Source: Candida dubliniensis CD36
Taxonomy: Eukaryota > Ascomycota > Pichiomycetes > Serinales > Debaryomycetaceae
Reading direction: 5' to 3'
Length of the DNA: 64,000 nucleotides
Assembly: GCF_000026945.1 (NCBI RefSeq)
Contig: NC_012860.1
Location: forward strand, 1,302,001 to 1,366,000
Shown: one piece after another, positions 19,974 to 29,873 of the stretch
Position numbering within the stretch: position 1 is the stretch's first letter
How the letters are laid out: the number at the start of each line of letters is the position of its first letter
Notes under the pieces: model-generated
Database searches by the model: none
Told to the model about the DNA's origin: nothing
Seen by the model: only the letters and a program-made list of their open reading frames with translations
Made by a program: the position numbers and the translations under genes

Positions 19974-20591
19974 TTAATTTACATACACTTTAATACAATC
20001 ATTTAAATTATCAATTATATAATTTTGTTTTAATTTAAAATTAATCTCTTTAGAATCTTTGTCTTCATCTTCTTGTTGATTTCCATTAAATTTGAATTTT
20101 TTCTTTACAGTTAACATTTTCAAATTATTATTGTTATTATTATTAGTAATTTTCTTCCATAATGATAAGATTTCAACTTCATTAGATATATTTTCATAAT
20201 TAATTAATCCTAATCTTGTTCTTATATTAAGTATAGTTTGTTGAGGAATTATAATTTTTAAATTATCAATTATTAATTGTTTAGTTTCAATATTTGTTAA
20301 TGGTTGTGATTCTTGAAGGTCATTATCATTATCATTATTGTAGATTAAAATAGGGAGAATTTTCGGTTTTAATTTATTTATTATTGAATTTAAATGATTT
20401 TTCGATAATTGAATTTGATAAGGTTGATAATTGACTGTTATCAAATATTTTGAATTGATTTCTATTGATTTAGATGTAGGCTTGGTGGTGGTGCTAGTGG
20501 TAGTGGTAGTGGTAGAAGTTTTTTTAACAAATATCTTTATTGGTATACTCAAATTATCAGTAATTTTAACAAATGTAATTTGTGGTGGCAT
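19974..20591 (-). CDS. Uncharacterised 205-residue protein
   Basis: I do not recognise this protein. It is hydrophilic, Lys/Ile/Asn-rich, with a Thr/Ser tract near residue 26-42, a short Asn/Asp repeat near 85-90 and an Asn run near 150-158. No signal peptide, membrane segment or catalytic motif is apparent. Non-repeat parts alternate hydrophobic and polar residues (for example QIQLSKNHLNSIINKLKPKI), suggesting folded helices and strands rather than a spurious frame. Codon use matches neighbouring genes. It is transcribed in the same direction as NPL4 and HAC1. The start is the first ATG of the frame and begins MPPQITFVKITDNLSIPIKI. A real but fast-evolving gene is the likely reading. Confidence 0.6.
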   Translation of the reverse strand: MPPQITFVKITDNLSIPIKIFVKKTSTTTTTTSTTTKPTSKSIEINSKYLITVNYQPYQIQLSKNHLNSIINKLKPKILPILIYNNDNDNDLQESQPLTNIETKQLIIDNLKIIIPQQTILNIRTRLGLINYENISNEVEILSLWKKITNNNNNNNLKMLTVKKKFKFNGNQQEDEDKDSKEINFKLKQNYIIDNLNDCIKVYVN

Positions 20592-21206
20592 TTTGGTATT
20601 GGTGGTTATTGTAATATGAACCTATTGAAAGTGGGGTTGGTGTTTTCTGGATTGTTGTTTGTAGGGCGTGGTCTTATTTTTTTTTGGAGTTTCATTTTCA
20701 ACAGAATTTATCGAACCCACACTCTTTAACAACTATACTTACTATAAAAAGACAAAACTTAACTTTTATATTAATATTATTAGATAACCCTATATATAAA
20801 AATAACAAAAAGAGAGATTATAATTCTTCTCTTTAACCCAAATATATTTTCATTCTTTATTTCTTTCTTTCCATTTCAAAAAAGCATTCAATAAACCATT
20901 GAAAAACCAATCAAAATCGAAACTAACCATACAATATATATATAAAATTATAAGGAAAAACAAACTTAATGAAATTAAAAACCCAAAATTTATTAAACAA
21001 CCCAAACAAAAAAATTTTTTTATTCACCAATTACTTTATTAATATAAATATATATGTTTTTTTTTTCTTTTTTATAAATAAAGACTCGTCGCTTCAAAAC
21101 CAGAAAAATACCCTCCCTCAGCACATATATGTGCTATAGGAAGAAGGGTGTGGTAATTATTATAACCATCTTTTTATTATGATTTTTCTGGGAGCGCCAA
21201 AAAAAA
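20592..21206. other. HAC1 3' untranslated region and upstream flank of the 205-aa gene
   Basis: This is very AT-rich sequence with A/T homopolymers and a short hairpin-like GC patch (about 21120-21145, cacatatatgtgctatagg). The spliced HAC1 reading frame ends at 21207, so the start of this gap is the HAC1 3' UTR side. No gene was seen. Confidence 0.4.
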
Positions 21207-22353
21207 TTAGACTCTATTATTGATTTCTTCATCTCCTAAAATCGAAAAAAAATCATCAAAGTCCAACTGAAATGATTCTATTGGCTCTGCTGGCTGCTAG
21301 ACTGATTGCTGCTAAATCAGCTATAGAATGATTAGTTGGACCGGAAGATGAAATTAATGATGATGAGGAGGTGGTGGAGGAGGAGGAGGGGGATGGTGAT
21401 GATGATGTATCTATATCAATTTGTAATGGGGAATCATGGAATGAAAGTGGTGATGGGTAATTCCAAAAAGCATCTTTCGATTCACTTTTTAAATATATAT
21501 CATGGTGTTCTTGTTCTTGTGTTGGTTGTAGTGGTGATTGTGAAAACTCTTTTTTAATGAAAATATTATCAATATCAATTTCCTTTTTCATTTGAATTGG
21601 TGATGATATCGTGGTATTAATATTGGTACTATTACTATTACTACCATTAATGTGAGTAGCATCTGGTGATAATGAAGATATCGATGATGATGGTGGTGTA
21701 GATGTCACAGTTTTAGTAGAACTTTTAGTTTTAGTCTTCGATTTAGTTTTGGTATTAAGTTTTCTCTTTTTAGAAACTGGCTTTTGTTCTTCTTCTTCTT
21801 CTTTCTTGATTTCTTGTTCTTCTTCTTCTACTTCTTCATCTTCTTCTATATCGTCATCATTTGATTTCTTATGATTTGATTTTCTTGTACCAGCCATATT
21901 AGAATGGATTTGTTGTTTTAAATCAGAAACATCATCTAAAACTTCAAGTTTAGACGAAAGTAACTCCTGATTATCTTTTGTTAATAATTCAAATGCTTGA
22001 TTATAATTATTATTCAATTTAGTTAAATTTTCTTCCAATTTTAAAACATAGTTTTCTAAATATTCAACATGTTTTCTTTTCTTTTCTCTGGATGCATGAG
22101 CTGCTCTTCTATTTCTTAATATTCTTTCAATCTTTCTTTGTTCCTTTTCTTCTTGAGTCTTGGCTCTTTTTCTAGGTGGTAAAGTCGATTTAAAAGTAGC
22201 TGGATCTATGTCTAATGTATTAGTATTACTGTGACTACTTGTTGATGGTGATGGTGATGTTGTGGTGCTTGTCATTAAAGAAGTTGGTGTAGCAACAGAT
22301 AAATCATCTAGATTTGACGAAGTAGTATTGGTGTTGTCAATAGTTAACTCCAT
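21207..22353 (-). CDS. HAC1: bZIP unfolded-protein-response regulator Hac1 (non-conventional intron)
   Basis: The protein has a Ser/Thr-rich N-terminus, a bZIP domain (about residues 58-120) with basic region RILRNRRAAHASREKKRKHV and a leucine zipper, then acidic and Ser-rich segments. The unspliced frame stops at 21256 (365 residues). Removing the 19 nt at 21290-21308 shifts the frame after codon 348. Residue 349 onward then becomes a new 26-residue acidic/aromatic tail containing FQLDFDDFFSILGDEE, ending at a TAA at 21207-21209 (375 residues). This is the Ire1-dependent HAC1 switch of the unfolded protein response. The intron length equals the 19 nt reported for C. albicans HAC1. Upstream is an unusually long (3.7 kb) non-coding region. 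Confidence 0.95.
21290..21308 (-). other. Ire1-type 19-nt intron of HAC1
   Basis: In gene orientation the intron reads CAATCAGTCTAGCAGCCAG. Cleavage after CAG on both sides (CAG|CAAT and CAG|CAGA) fits the Ire1 pattern of cutting after a G in a CNG loop context. The upstream loop matches the CNGCNGN consensus imperfectly and the downstream loop (CAGCAGA) perfectly. Excision gives a longer acidic C-terminus. Confidence 0.85.
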
Positions 22354-25300
22354 TTTTATTTTCTTGTATGTAGCTTGTGTAATTTGTGTAACAAAGAAAC
22401 CAAATATAAAAAAAAAAGAATCTCCTTTAAATAATAGATAGATAGATTGAAGGATGGATTGATTGAAAATAAGTGTTGGTTAGATATGAATCAAAGTTAT
22501 TTCCCTTGTCTTTATATAAATATGGGAGTAGAATGATGAAAAAGCTATATATATTTATAGGGGGGCGAGAATTTTTTTTTTGTTGATTCGTTGTCCTTTT
22601 CGTGTAACTCACTTAATTAATTAATAATAATCTTTGTGTCAGAAAAAAATTGTTATGTATGTGTGTGAGTGCGTGCGGGTGTGTAAAGTGGCACAGTTTT
22701 TAAAAATAAAACAATCAGTGGATATTTGTTTATTGTTTTTTATGGTAGTGTCCAATTGATCAAAACAAATCCAAATCGACTAAAAAAAATATATATATAT
22801 CTTAGTAGGTGGGTGAGAAGGTAATAATGAATTTTAAAAATAGCCAAACACCGCAATTTTAATCAATATAAATCACAATTAAAACCTAAAATTCTTAATT
22901 GTTGGTTATTCTTGTATCTTAACACTTCTTAGTGAATAAAAGATGTGAGCCAGGGAGGGGGAAGGGGGGGCTGTGGAGGAAGTAAATAGTGACACTCAGT
23001 GGCAAACTTTTGTTTTACTTCTTTGTTTCGTTTTATCTTGTGGTGATGATAAAAAAAGAAACAGTAAAGGATTGTAATTTAATTACTTTTTCGTCAAATT
23101 AATATTCAAAGTGGAATGGTTAAGACTGTATGTAAAAAGAAAAACTCTTGGATGTTGAGTGAAGAAACAATCTTTAAATTATTTATTTTATTTTATTCCG
23201 TATTGATGTGGTAGTAGTTATAGACGTTTCTTCTTATTCTTCTTCTTTAACAATTGAATAATAATAAGAAACCAATTGATCTTGATGTAACTTCAAAGAT
23301 TTAATGTATAAGAAACCAAAGAAATTTATATATTAAATTGCAAAAAAAAAAAACGAATGAATGAATGAAAATATTTCAAGGAAATTAAATGGAATATTTA
23401 TATTGAAATTTTTCATCAACAATATCTACAACATCTAGAGAACTACTACTACTACAATAACATTCTATATAGTTGTTTCTATTGTCGGTTTAATTTGGGG
23501 TTATGTTCTTTTTGAAATCTTGGAATTTTTCAGTGTAAATTCTTTGGAATAGTTTCTCTTTCTCTATAAGGTTTTAATTTCAATTTTCCTGTATTATGTG
23601 ATGGTGTTTTTGTAACTCATAACCACCACCACGACTATAATTATCAACAACAACAACCCTTTCGTTCGTTTCAGATTACTATTTACTCGATACATTCTTA
23701 CATTACTTTCTTGAATGTTGTGAAACATTTTTCTTTTTCTTCTTCTTCGTTACTGAAGGTTTTCATTTTTCTTTGTCTCCCTTTCACTTTCAAATCGTGT
23801 TTGGTGTTTTGGTGTGGTAGAGTTTTGGTCCCCCCACCCCTCCCACTCTATTCATTATTACTATGTTACATCACTGCTAGATGTGTGTAAACCATATATC
23901 TGGTTCCATTGTGTATTGAATGCAACTTTACAAGAATTTTAGCATTCTCTATGTACCATATTACAATAGGAATTGCAGTCCATCTAAGGCGTGTAATTGT
24001 AGTTCAACATATTTATTCTTACAAAGTTCCTGTGCATTAAATTTTTGTGTGATTTCTACTCTTAATTGATTGCTTCTCCTCCTCCTCCTCCTCGTCTCAC
24101 AATATGGTAGTAGTGGTTCTCTTTCTTCTTTCTTCTTGCTTTTGTGATTACTGAGAAACAGACGTCAAATTATATTCTACAAATCTACTTTCAATTTTTG
24201 AATAGGAAAAGCCGAATACGTATCTGGGATTGTTTACTTATCATCATCTTATATTAAAATCAAAATTCTCTTCCTACGGTACGAGTATTTAGCAATTGAA
24301 TGGTCTTTGTTCTGCGTAAGTATGTATGTATGTATTGTGTGATGTGTATTGATAGTGGTTAAATTTCAAGTTTATTGTTTCTCAGAAAAAGCAATTTACT
24401 AAAGCAGAGAATTTAACCAATTAAAATTCTTAATACTCTTTCAAGTTCCTTGGTTGAGGTGCTGGTGGTGTGGTGGTGGTGGTGTTTGAAATGGAGTTAA
24501 AAAATCAACACATTCAAACAAACCAAACTCTAAAGGGATTTAATTCTACACCAAGTTTTATCTTAAAGCAAACCAATAACTATTATGAAACTATACCTAG
24601 AATCGCGTAAGTGTCTGGGTTTATATTTTATGCATCAACTAAATTTGATTAGTTAGTTAGTGGGTGGACTTACAAATCTCACCAATACAGTGTGGAATAA
24701 ATGAAATACCACCAATTCTACAAAGCTAAGAAAGCTTGGAACTCCATTGGACCATTATTATTTCTGGTTTTCAGAAAGGTATTACTGATTAACTTATCCG
24801 GCCAAGTTTAAAGAAAGTGTGGAATGTTCTTTCATCTTGTAATTGTCAATGAATTCCAATTAAATACAACTGTGTGTTAACGCCTTGATTAAATTTTTCA
24901 CACTAAGAGAATCTTTCGATTACATAAATGTTTGAGACTTCAAAACGTTTCAGTGTATTATCTCAACATATGAATCTGATACATTTATATCTCTTGGTGG
25001 TGGTGGTGAACTTCTCAAGAAAAAAAGAAAAAAAAAAAAGAACATCTATAAAGATCGACAATGTTTCATCAATATCTTTGTAAAACTCAACTCTTAACCA
25101 ATCAAGAATAACTTTCTCGAACTGGTGTGGGAGTATTATCAAAAAAGCGCCTTCTTGTATTAGCTGATCATTGTTTGTTCTACGACTTTAATCAACTGTT
25201 ATTGAAACTCAAAATGTAGATGGAATGGCACTTGGTAAAAACTCATTTTTGATTCTCTTGAAAAAAATTGTTCCAATTATTGAGTCAAATTTATACAAAA

Positions 25301-26010
25301 AATAGTACTTAATAATTTACAAATCAAACACGTTAATCTTTTTTATCATAGAAAAAATTATAGGTTTAAGTATACTAGAAAGAATTTGTAAATGTAGTTT
25401 ACCCTTCATTGTTATTAGTTGCAAAAAAGTTCCGATTTCATGTTACTAAAATACATGCTCATATTAGCTTTATGATTTCTTGTATGTCAATATAAAATAA
25501 ATTCACAAACCAATTTATCACCAGAAATAACATTGTTGTTATTATAGTCATTAATTAATTAATTAATTGTGTTGGTTTTCTATACATATTAAAATATGTA
25601 TATAACAACAACAACAACAACAATACTCTCTTAATAGATTTATTGTTGAGGCGGGATTCAATTTGCGCGCATTTGTTGTTGTTGTTGTTGCTATAAGTAT
25701 CTCTGTTTCACTTGATAATGTCATTTGTTCTTCTTAACATTGACAGCAGCAATATTACCATCCACAGATCCAATCCAATCAATACGCTCAGGGGGGATAT
25801 TGCATTATTTCATGTCTATTTGAAAATGCAAACCAAAAAAATATATTTAATAATCCGAATGGAAAGACAGTCAATACATTTTTAAACACCCCCACTGCCC
25901 CCAGAAATATTAGGATTATAAATACAACCACGCCATTAATATTAATAAACTTCACCCTTTATCAGTTTATTGAATTTTCAATTGCCCATTTTCATTTTGA
26001 ATTATTAACC
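22354..26010. promoter_or_regulatory. 3.7-kb non-coding region between divergent HAC1 and the LRR gene
   Basis: No open frame above 65 codons resembles a gene, and no tRNA, snRNA or other RNA gene was recognised on either strand. The stretch includes G-rich patches (near 22560 and 22951-22970), a TGTG tract (22657-22684), CTCCTC repeats (24074-24094), GGTGGTGGT runs (24461-24483, 24996-25008), a TTAATTAATTAATTAATT tract near 25551-25568 and an AACAAC tract (25606-25622). Sequence complexity between 23.4 and 25.5 kb is higher than in the other gaps. It probably contains long leaders and regulatory sites for both genes. An unrecognised non-coding RNA is possible. Confidence 0.45.
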
Positions 26011-28089
26011 ATGACGATTCTAACCCCTGATGTGGATCTTTTTTCCAAAGTAGCAAAACTTCCATCTGAAGTTATTATTATGATTATTGATCATTTACCC
26101 AAGTGTGTTTTACCAGAATTATTGTATTTCCCTCCAATTAGAAAGGAAATTGCTTCTACAATTTTATCAGATGTATACATTACCAACAATGTTCGTCGAC
26201 ACAAAGGTAGTAATGATGATGAGCCACTTGTTGGGTATTCCCAGTGCGATTGTAACCAATTCAGAATCAAACTCATCAAGTTGAAACAAGGTATTAATCA
26301 ATGGAATATATACCCGAAAACTATACATTTGGAATATATGGAACAATTTACCAATGTTTTAGACACATTCCCAGAACTTTTAGCAGAAGCTCTGAGTATT
26401 AATGGCATTTTTTTTGGTAAAGAAGTTTTAGATCCAGAAGAATTGACAAAGTTTTTGAACAATTCCAATATCAAATTTGATATGATAAGATTAGACGATT
26501 TCCAAGATCCAGTGAAAATACCTCCTGTTGCCACAACTATTCTGTTATTTGATACTATATTAGATGATTATGATATTTCTGATGTTCAAAAAATGGATAT
26601 AGAAATGAAATCTCGTAGTTTAGGATCCGAATTTTATGATTTTCCAATTGATTTAGAAGAATTACAAATTAAAAGTGAACTGTTATTTCAAGCAACTTTA
26701 ATTCCCAATTTACGGAAATTATGTATCACAGCAGAATATCATCTAATAAGTTATAGAATAGAAGAATTGACTAGATTAGAATATTTACTGCTTAATTTCC
26801 TCAATTTTACTTGTTTTTATGCTCTTGAAATGGATGCACCAAATTTAAAAACCTTAATATTGAATAAATGTTTAACGTTGACTGAATATGATGGGTTAGA
26901 GAATTGTCAACATTTAAAGCATTTAACAATAAATGATTGTGCATATCCATTTGAATTATTAAATAAAGCAAGTTTTCATGAATTAGAAAGTTTTGAATAT
27001 AATGGATCCGATTATATAGATCCAGAATGTTTTGAGAAAGAAAATTTTACTTTCCCTGTAAATTTGAAAAAATTATCAATAAAATCAGAAGATTTTATTA
27101 ATGTTGATTTGAATCAAATAGTATTTCCGGTTTCATTGACACATTTAGAACTTTTAGATATATCATTTATTAATGAATATTTCCATTTGGATGACAATTT
27201 ACAATATATTCATATTGAAACATCAAAGCTTACTTTTGAAAATAAATTTAAAATCCCTTCTATGGCTGAAGAATTGATATTAAAAGCTGATTATTTAACT
27301 TTTGAAAGTCCAGAATTCATGTATTCTTTGCCAAAAAATCTTTTACGATTGCATTTAATTGCTACCAAACAAGGAGAAATGAATTCCCTTACTCAAACAA
27401 TCAAATGGCCAATGATATTAAGTGATTTTGCATTAACGGGTTTCAATATTGATTACAAGACATTGGAGTTATTAAATTTAAAAGAATCTAAACTCAGAGA
27501 AATTAAAGTTTGTGAGGGTAATGTAAAGAAGTTAGATATAGATTTGTTTCCAGTTAGTGTTGAATATCTAACTTTGCTGCATATGGGAATACACCAATTA
27601 CCTGATTCATTAGAAAAGTTGGAAAATTTACAAAAGTTATCTCTATCAGGTAATCAATTGAGAAAAATAAATTCTGTTAAATTGCCAATATCATCATTGA
27701 AAGATTTAGATTTAAGTCAATGTAATCTTGAATTAGTGTCACCATTTTTGGTTTCAATGTTTGAAATGGAAAATGAAAATCCAGAATTAAGAGTAAATGC
27801 AACGGGGAATTTAAATGTCAATGTTAATGATATAAGAAAAGTATTAAAAGCAATAAAAGGACTTTCATTAGAACTCAATAAATTTAATGAAACATTGATG
27901 GAAATATCCAAACATTCTTCTCGTTTGCAATGCACAAGTGAACTTGATGATCCTTATTTTGAACAATCTATAACCGAAAAGAAAACGGGCCCTGATTCTT
28001 ATGAATCAGAAGATCTTTACAATGGAAGTGATTTTAATCTGGATGAAGAAAAAAATGATGAAGATAACAAAAGACGAAAAGTAAGTTAA
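26011..28089 (+). CDS. F-box-like / leucine-rich-repeat protein (Candida family)
   Basis: This 692-residue protein has an N-terminal F-box-like segment (LPSEVIIMIIDHLPKCVLPE, about residues 17-36) followed by many irregular leucine-rich repeats (about 170-610). A more regular repeat, LEKLENLQKLSLSGNQL, lies near 535-551. The C-terminal tail is acidic and basic (EEKNDEDNKRRKVS) and could carry a nuclear signal. Proteins of this build in Candida species form a lineage-specific family of unknown substrates. By analogy they may pair with Skp1 in SCF ubiquitin ligases, but this is inference. At least five CTG codons (residues 128, 224, 260, 523, 677) would be read as serine. Its long promoter is shared with HAC1. 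Confidence 0.7.
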   Translation: MTILTPDVDLFSKVAKLPSEVIIMIIDHLPKCVLPELLYFPPIRKEIASTILSDVYITNNVRRHKGSNDDEPLVGYSQCDCNQFRIKLIKLKQGINQWNIYPKTIHLEYMEQFTNVLDTFPELLAEALSINGIFFGKEVLDPEELTKFLNNSNIKFDMIRLDDFQDPVKIPPVATTILLFDTILDDYDISDVQKMDIEMKSRSLGSEFYDFPIDLEELQIKSELLFQATLIPNLRKLCITAEYHLISYRIEELTRLEYLLLNFLNFTCFYALEMDAPNLKTLILNKCLTLTEYDGLENCQHLKHLTINDCAYPFELLNKASFHELESFEYNGSDYIDPECFEKENFTFPVNLKKLSIKSEDFINVDLNQIVFPVSLTHLELLDISFINEYFHLDDNLQYIHIETSKLTFENKFKIPSMAEELILKADYLTFESPEFMYSLPKNLLRLHLIATKQGEMNSLTQTIKWPMILSDFALTGFNIDYKTLELLNLKESKLREIKVCEGNVKKLDIDLFPVSVEYLTLLHMGIHQLPDSLEKLENLQKLSLSGNQLRKINSVKLPISSLKDLDLSQCNLELVSPFLVSMFEMENENPELRVNATGNLNVNVNDIRKVLKAIKGLSLELNKFNETLMEISKHSSRLQCTSELDDPYFEQSITEKKTGPDSYESEDLYNGSDFNLDEEKNDEDNKRRKVS

Positions 28090-28589
28090 AAATGATATTC
28101 AATAAGGAAGTAGCAGTTTATTGAGATACTGATATACTATATGTATTAGTTAAGTTATATATGGTTTCTGTAATGATAGTTCAATTCAAAATTAGGTTAT
28201 AGTTTTCGCTTACTTGTCCAGTGGGGATGTAGTTTTTCATTCTATTTATACTCTGATATCTACTAGAAAATTTTGACTGAATCATATTGTGCCACGAAGA
28301 AACAAAATAATACCATCACAGTGGTTATACTACTACACTTGAACGGTTTCTGCAAACACTAACTCTTATTTTTGGTCTTGTCTTTGTTATGAGTTAGCAG
28401 GAGTCATTTCTCAAAACCATGGAATAAGGCTTCCTCATTATTATTACTCATTTAATCAACATAATCACAATCTTTTTTTTTTTTTTTGTTCACTTTGATA
28501 AGCTCGTATAAAAATTTTTCATTTTAGATTTCCTTTTTACTTTGATTCATTCTATACGTCAACCACCCCCCTTCCCTTCTTATAATATT
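28090..28589. promoter_or_regulatory. Pyridoxal kinase promoter and LRR-gene 3' flank
   Basis: This 500-base gap holds the 3' end of the LRR gene and the promoter of the kinase, with a T run near 28471-28487 just before the kinase start. No gene was seen. An open extension of the kinase frame occupies 28542-28589. Confidence 0.4.
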
Positions 28590-29630
28590 ATGAAATCGGT
28601 ATTATCTATACAATCTCATGTTTCTCATGGTTATGTTGGTGGTAAAGCTGCCATATTCCCTTTACAAACTCAAGGATGGGAAGTTGATAATATAAATACT
28701 GTCAATTTTTCAAATCATACTGGATATGGATCATTTAAAGGAACATCATTAACTTCAAATGAACTAAACGATATAATGAATCAATTAATTAATAAACTTC
28801 ATATTTCTTATCGAGCTATTATAACTGGTTATATCCCAAATGCATCATTAATTAAGTCTACCAATGAATATATATCATTGATCAAACAAAAACAGAAAGA
28901 TGAGGAAAAAGTTATATACTTATTGGATCCGGTGATGGGGGATAATAATTATTTATATGTTGATAAATCTTGCATACTTGAATATCAATCGATATTACAT
29001 AATAAATTAGTTGATATTATCACTCCAAATCAATTTGAATTAGAATTATTAACTAATATGAAAATTATTGATAAATTTAGTCTTGTTGAAGCCATTAATA
29101 AATTACATAATGATTATGATATACCGTATGTTGTTGTTACTTCAATCACTGGTGGGGATATATTTAAATCACCACAGGAGCTGGAAGATAAATATATTCA
29201 TTGTGTTATATCAACTAAAGATCAACCAATAATAAAAGTATTTGATATCCCAATGATAAAATCATATTTCACTGGAGTTGGTGATTTATTTTCTGCATTA
29301 TTATTAGATAAATTTTATAAAAATAAAAATGATGCTATGACTAATGGGATACATGATTCAATAAAGGTGTTGAGTCGATCAGTAAATCAAGTGTTGACAA
29401 TCATGGCGAAAACATTAAAACTTACACATAAATTAGGAATTCAACAAGCCATAGCAGCAACAGCTACAACAACAAGAAAAGATATTAATGATAAAGATAA
29501 TTTTATTAGTGGTAAAATAAACGATGGTGATACTATGAAATATTTTGAATTAAAAATCATTCAAGCTAAAGATTATTATGATTATAATGGAGATGGAGAG
29601 TTTATTGAGAAAGTATTAGAATTGAATTAA
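28590..29630 (+). CDS. BUD16: Pyridoxal kinase (Bud16 family)
   Basis: The chosen ATG at 28590 starts MKSVLSIQSHVSHGYVGGKA, the conserved opening of pyridoxal kinases. An upstream in-frame ATG at 28542 adds a proline-rich 16-residue lead with no counterpart. The product is 346 residues. Family motifs are visible: NHTGYGSFKG, ITGYIPN, LLDPVMGDN (ATP and magnesium site), TPNQFELELLT, and GVGDLFSALLL with the catalytic aspartate. It phosphorylates pyridoxal, pyridoxine and pyridoxamine to give vitamin B6 cofactors. S. cerevisiae Bud16 has 312 residues. The extra length is in an Ala/Thr and charged insert near residue 285-325. Convergent with the next gene, 243 bases apart. Confidence 0.93.
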   Translation: MKSVLSIQSHVSHGYVGGKAAIFPLQTQGWEVDNINTVNFSNHTGYGSFKGTSLTSNELNDIMNQLINKLHISYRAIITGYIPNASLIKSTNEYISLIKQKQKDEEKVIYLLDPVMGDNNYLYVDKSCILEYQSILHNKLVDIITPNQFELELLTNMKIIDKFSLVEAINKLHNDYDIPYVVVTSITGGDIFKSPQELEDKYIHCVISTKDQPIIKVFDIPMIKSYFTGVGDLFSALLLDKFYKNKNDAMTNGIHDSIKVLSRSVNQVLTIMAKTLKLTHKLGIQQAIAATATTTRKDINDKDNFISGKINDGDTMKYFELKIIQAKDYYDYNGDGEFIEKVLELN

Positions 29631-29873
29631 TGAGAATACTAAATGAATTGATAATTATAACTTTGTATTTGTATTTTTCAGGGGACAAAGAAGATTATCG
29701 GGGTGGGGTGTTTGTTTCAATGAATATATATTAATTTGTTGGAGGGGGTTCTTTACAAAAATTTGGGTATTTGGATTTGAGAGTAGGTGAATTGTATACC
29801 TTATATGATCAACAATAGACTAACCACAACAAAGCCAAAACAAAAGTGTTCTCAGACAACGAATCATCAGCGT

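Noticed and set aside
28542..28589. 16-residue N-terminal extension of the pyridoxal kinase
   Set aside because: Proline-rich lead without family counterpart. The conserved start begins at 28590.
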